From positions 62,001 to 126,000 of the forward strand of contig NZ_JAKJIC010000009.1 in the NCBI RefSeq assembly GCF_021864535.1: a DNA stretch of 64,000 nt, given 5' to 3'. The position numbers and the translations under genes were made by a program. Below the pieces are notes generated by a model. The model did not search any database, was not told where the DNA came from, and saw nothing but the letters and a program-made list of their open reading frames with translations. Source of the stretch: Oryzibacter oryziterrae (GTDB lineage Bacteria; Pseudomonadota; Alphaproteobacteria; Rhizobiales; Pleomorphomonadaceae). Positions within the stretch are counted from its first letter, which is position 1. Every line of letters starts with the position of its first letter. Below are positions 63,899 to 64,000 of the stretch, one piece after another.

Positions 63899-64000
63899 AT
63901 GGTGACGGACTGGATGACCCTTGCCGCCGCAGACGGCCATGCCCTCTCGGCCTATCGCGCCCTGCCCGCCGGCAAGCCTCTGGGCGGCGTTGTCGTGATT
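63899..64000 (+). CDS. Dienelactone hydrolase family protein, 5' part only
   Basis: An ATG at 63899 follows GGAGACTTCCC and opens a frame running off the window (34 codons). The visible part begins MVTDWMTLAAADGHALSAYR and continues ALPAGKPLGGVVVI. This is the N-terminal strand layout of dienelactone hydrolase family alpha/beta hydrolases (WMTL-A-x-DGH-x-x-x-AY). The catalytic residues lie outside the window. It may be co-transcribed with moaD, 12 bases upstream. Confidence 0.7.
   Translation, partial: MVTDWMTLAAADGHALSAYRALPAGKPLGGVVVI

Overview
The window is high-GC DNA from an alphaproteobacterium, most likely of the order Hyphomicrobiales (Rhizobiales). The evidence is the lsrB/vtlR-like LysR gene beside trxB and an Lrp gene, the carB-greA pair, an Omp25/31-type outer membrane protein, a UvrB with a long N-terminal extension, the uvrC/pgsA/moaD neighbourhood, and TGA-N9-TCA boxes of the RirA type in front of an iron transporter. 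I cannot name the genus. I see no rRNA, tRNA, CRISPR array, prophage or intact insertion sequence.

Layout. 0-7 kb: a truncated exported endonuclease/exonuclease/phosphatase protein, an HlyU-like protein, aspartate aminotransferase, a DeoR regulator overlapping an MFS transporter gene, and the periplasmic methionine sulfoxide reductase MsrP without its usual partner MsrQ. 7-10 kb: an LsrB-type regulator, TrxB and an Lrp regulator. 10-17.7 kb: a surface-polysaccharide cluster with an ELM1-family protein, a fusion of two GT4 glycosyltransferases, GT2, GT25, two unrelated fucosyltransferases (GT11 and GT10) and a hexapeptide acetyltransferase. Its right end is AT-richer than its surroundings. 18-39 kb: greA, carB, a zinc metallopeptidase, transporters, HdeA-like protein, ppdK, a phosphatase/HD pair, ygfZ, an ABC transporter with a double permease but no binding-protein gene, and an iron-type ABC transporter divergent from a methyltransferase. 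39.8-46.5 kb: carA and uvrB are separated by an accessory stretch holding higBA, several structured repeats, a REP-like doublet and an AT-rich FRG-domain gene placed directly behind uvrB. 46.6-64 kb: a secreted SH3 protein, CpdB, a CopC-CopD-type protein, RlmJ, a group of exported proteins including RNase T2, an outer membrane protein, uvrC, a beta-propeller phytase, a SemiSWEET, a TorF-like porin, pgsA, moaD and the start of a dienelactone hydrolase gene.

How the genes work together. RNase T2 makes 2',3'-cyclic nucleotides that CpdB can hydrolyse, and the phytase releases phosphate from phytate. Together with the exported nuclease-like protein they look like an extracytoplasmic phosphate or nucleotide salvage capability, although they lie in separate transcription units. 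CarA and CarB are split by about 18 kb and lie on opposite strands. UvrB and UvrC are both present, about 11 kb apart.

The most unusual material is in 41.0-43.8 kb: a toxin-antitoxin pair whose promoter implies leaderless or near-leaderless toxin translation, nested inverted repeats, a diverged 106-bp repeat whose second copy lies just past the FRG gene's stop codon, and the FRG gene, whose ribosome binding site lies inside the last codons of uvrB. Other points of note are a hairpin that hides the Shine-Dalgarno sequence of a DUF5680 gene, twin iron boxes lying exactly over a promoter, and a palindromic DeoR promoter.
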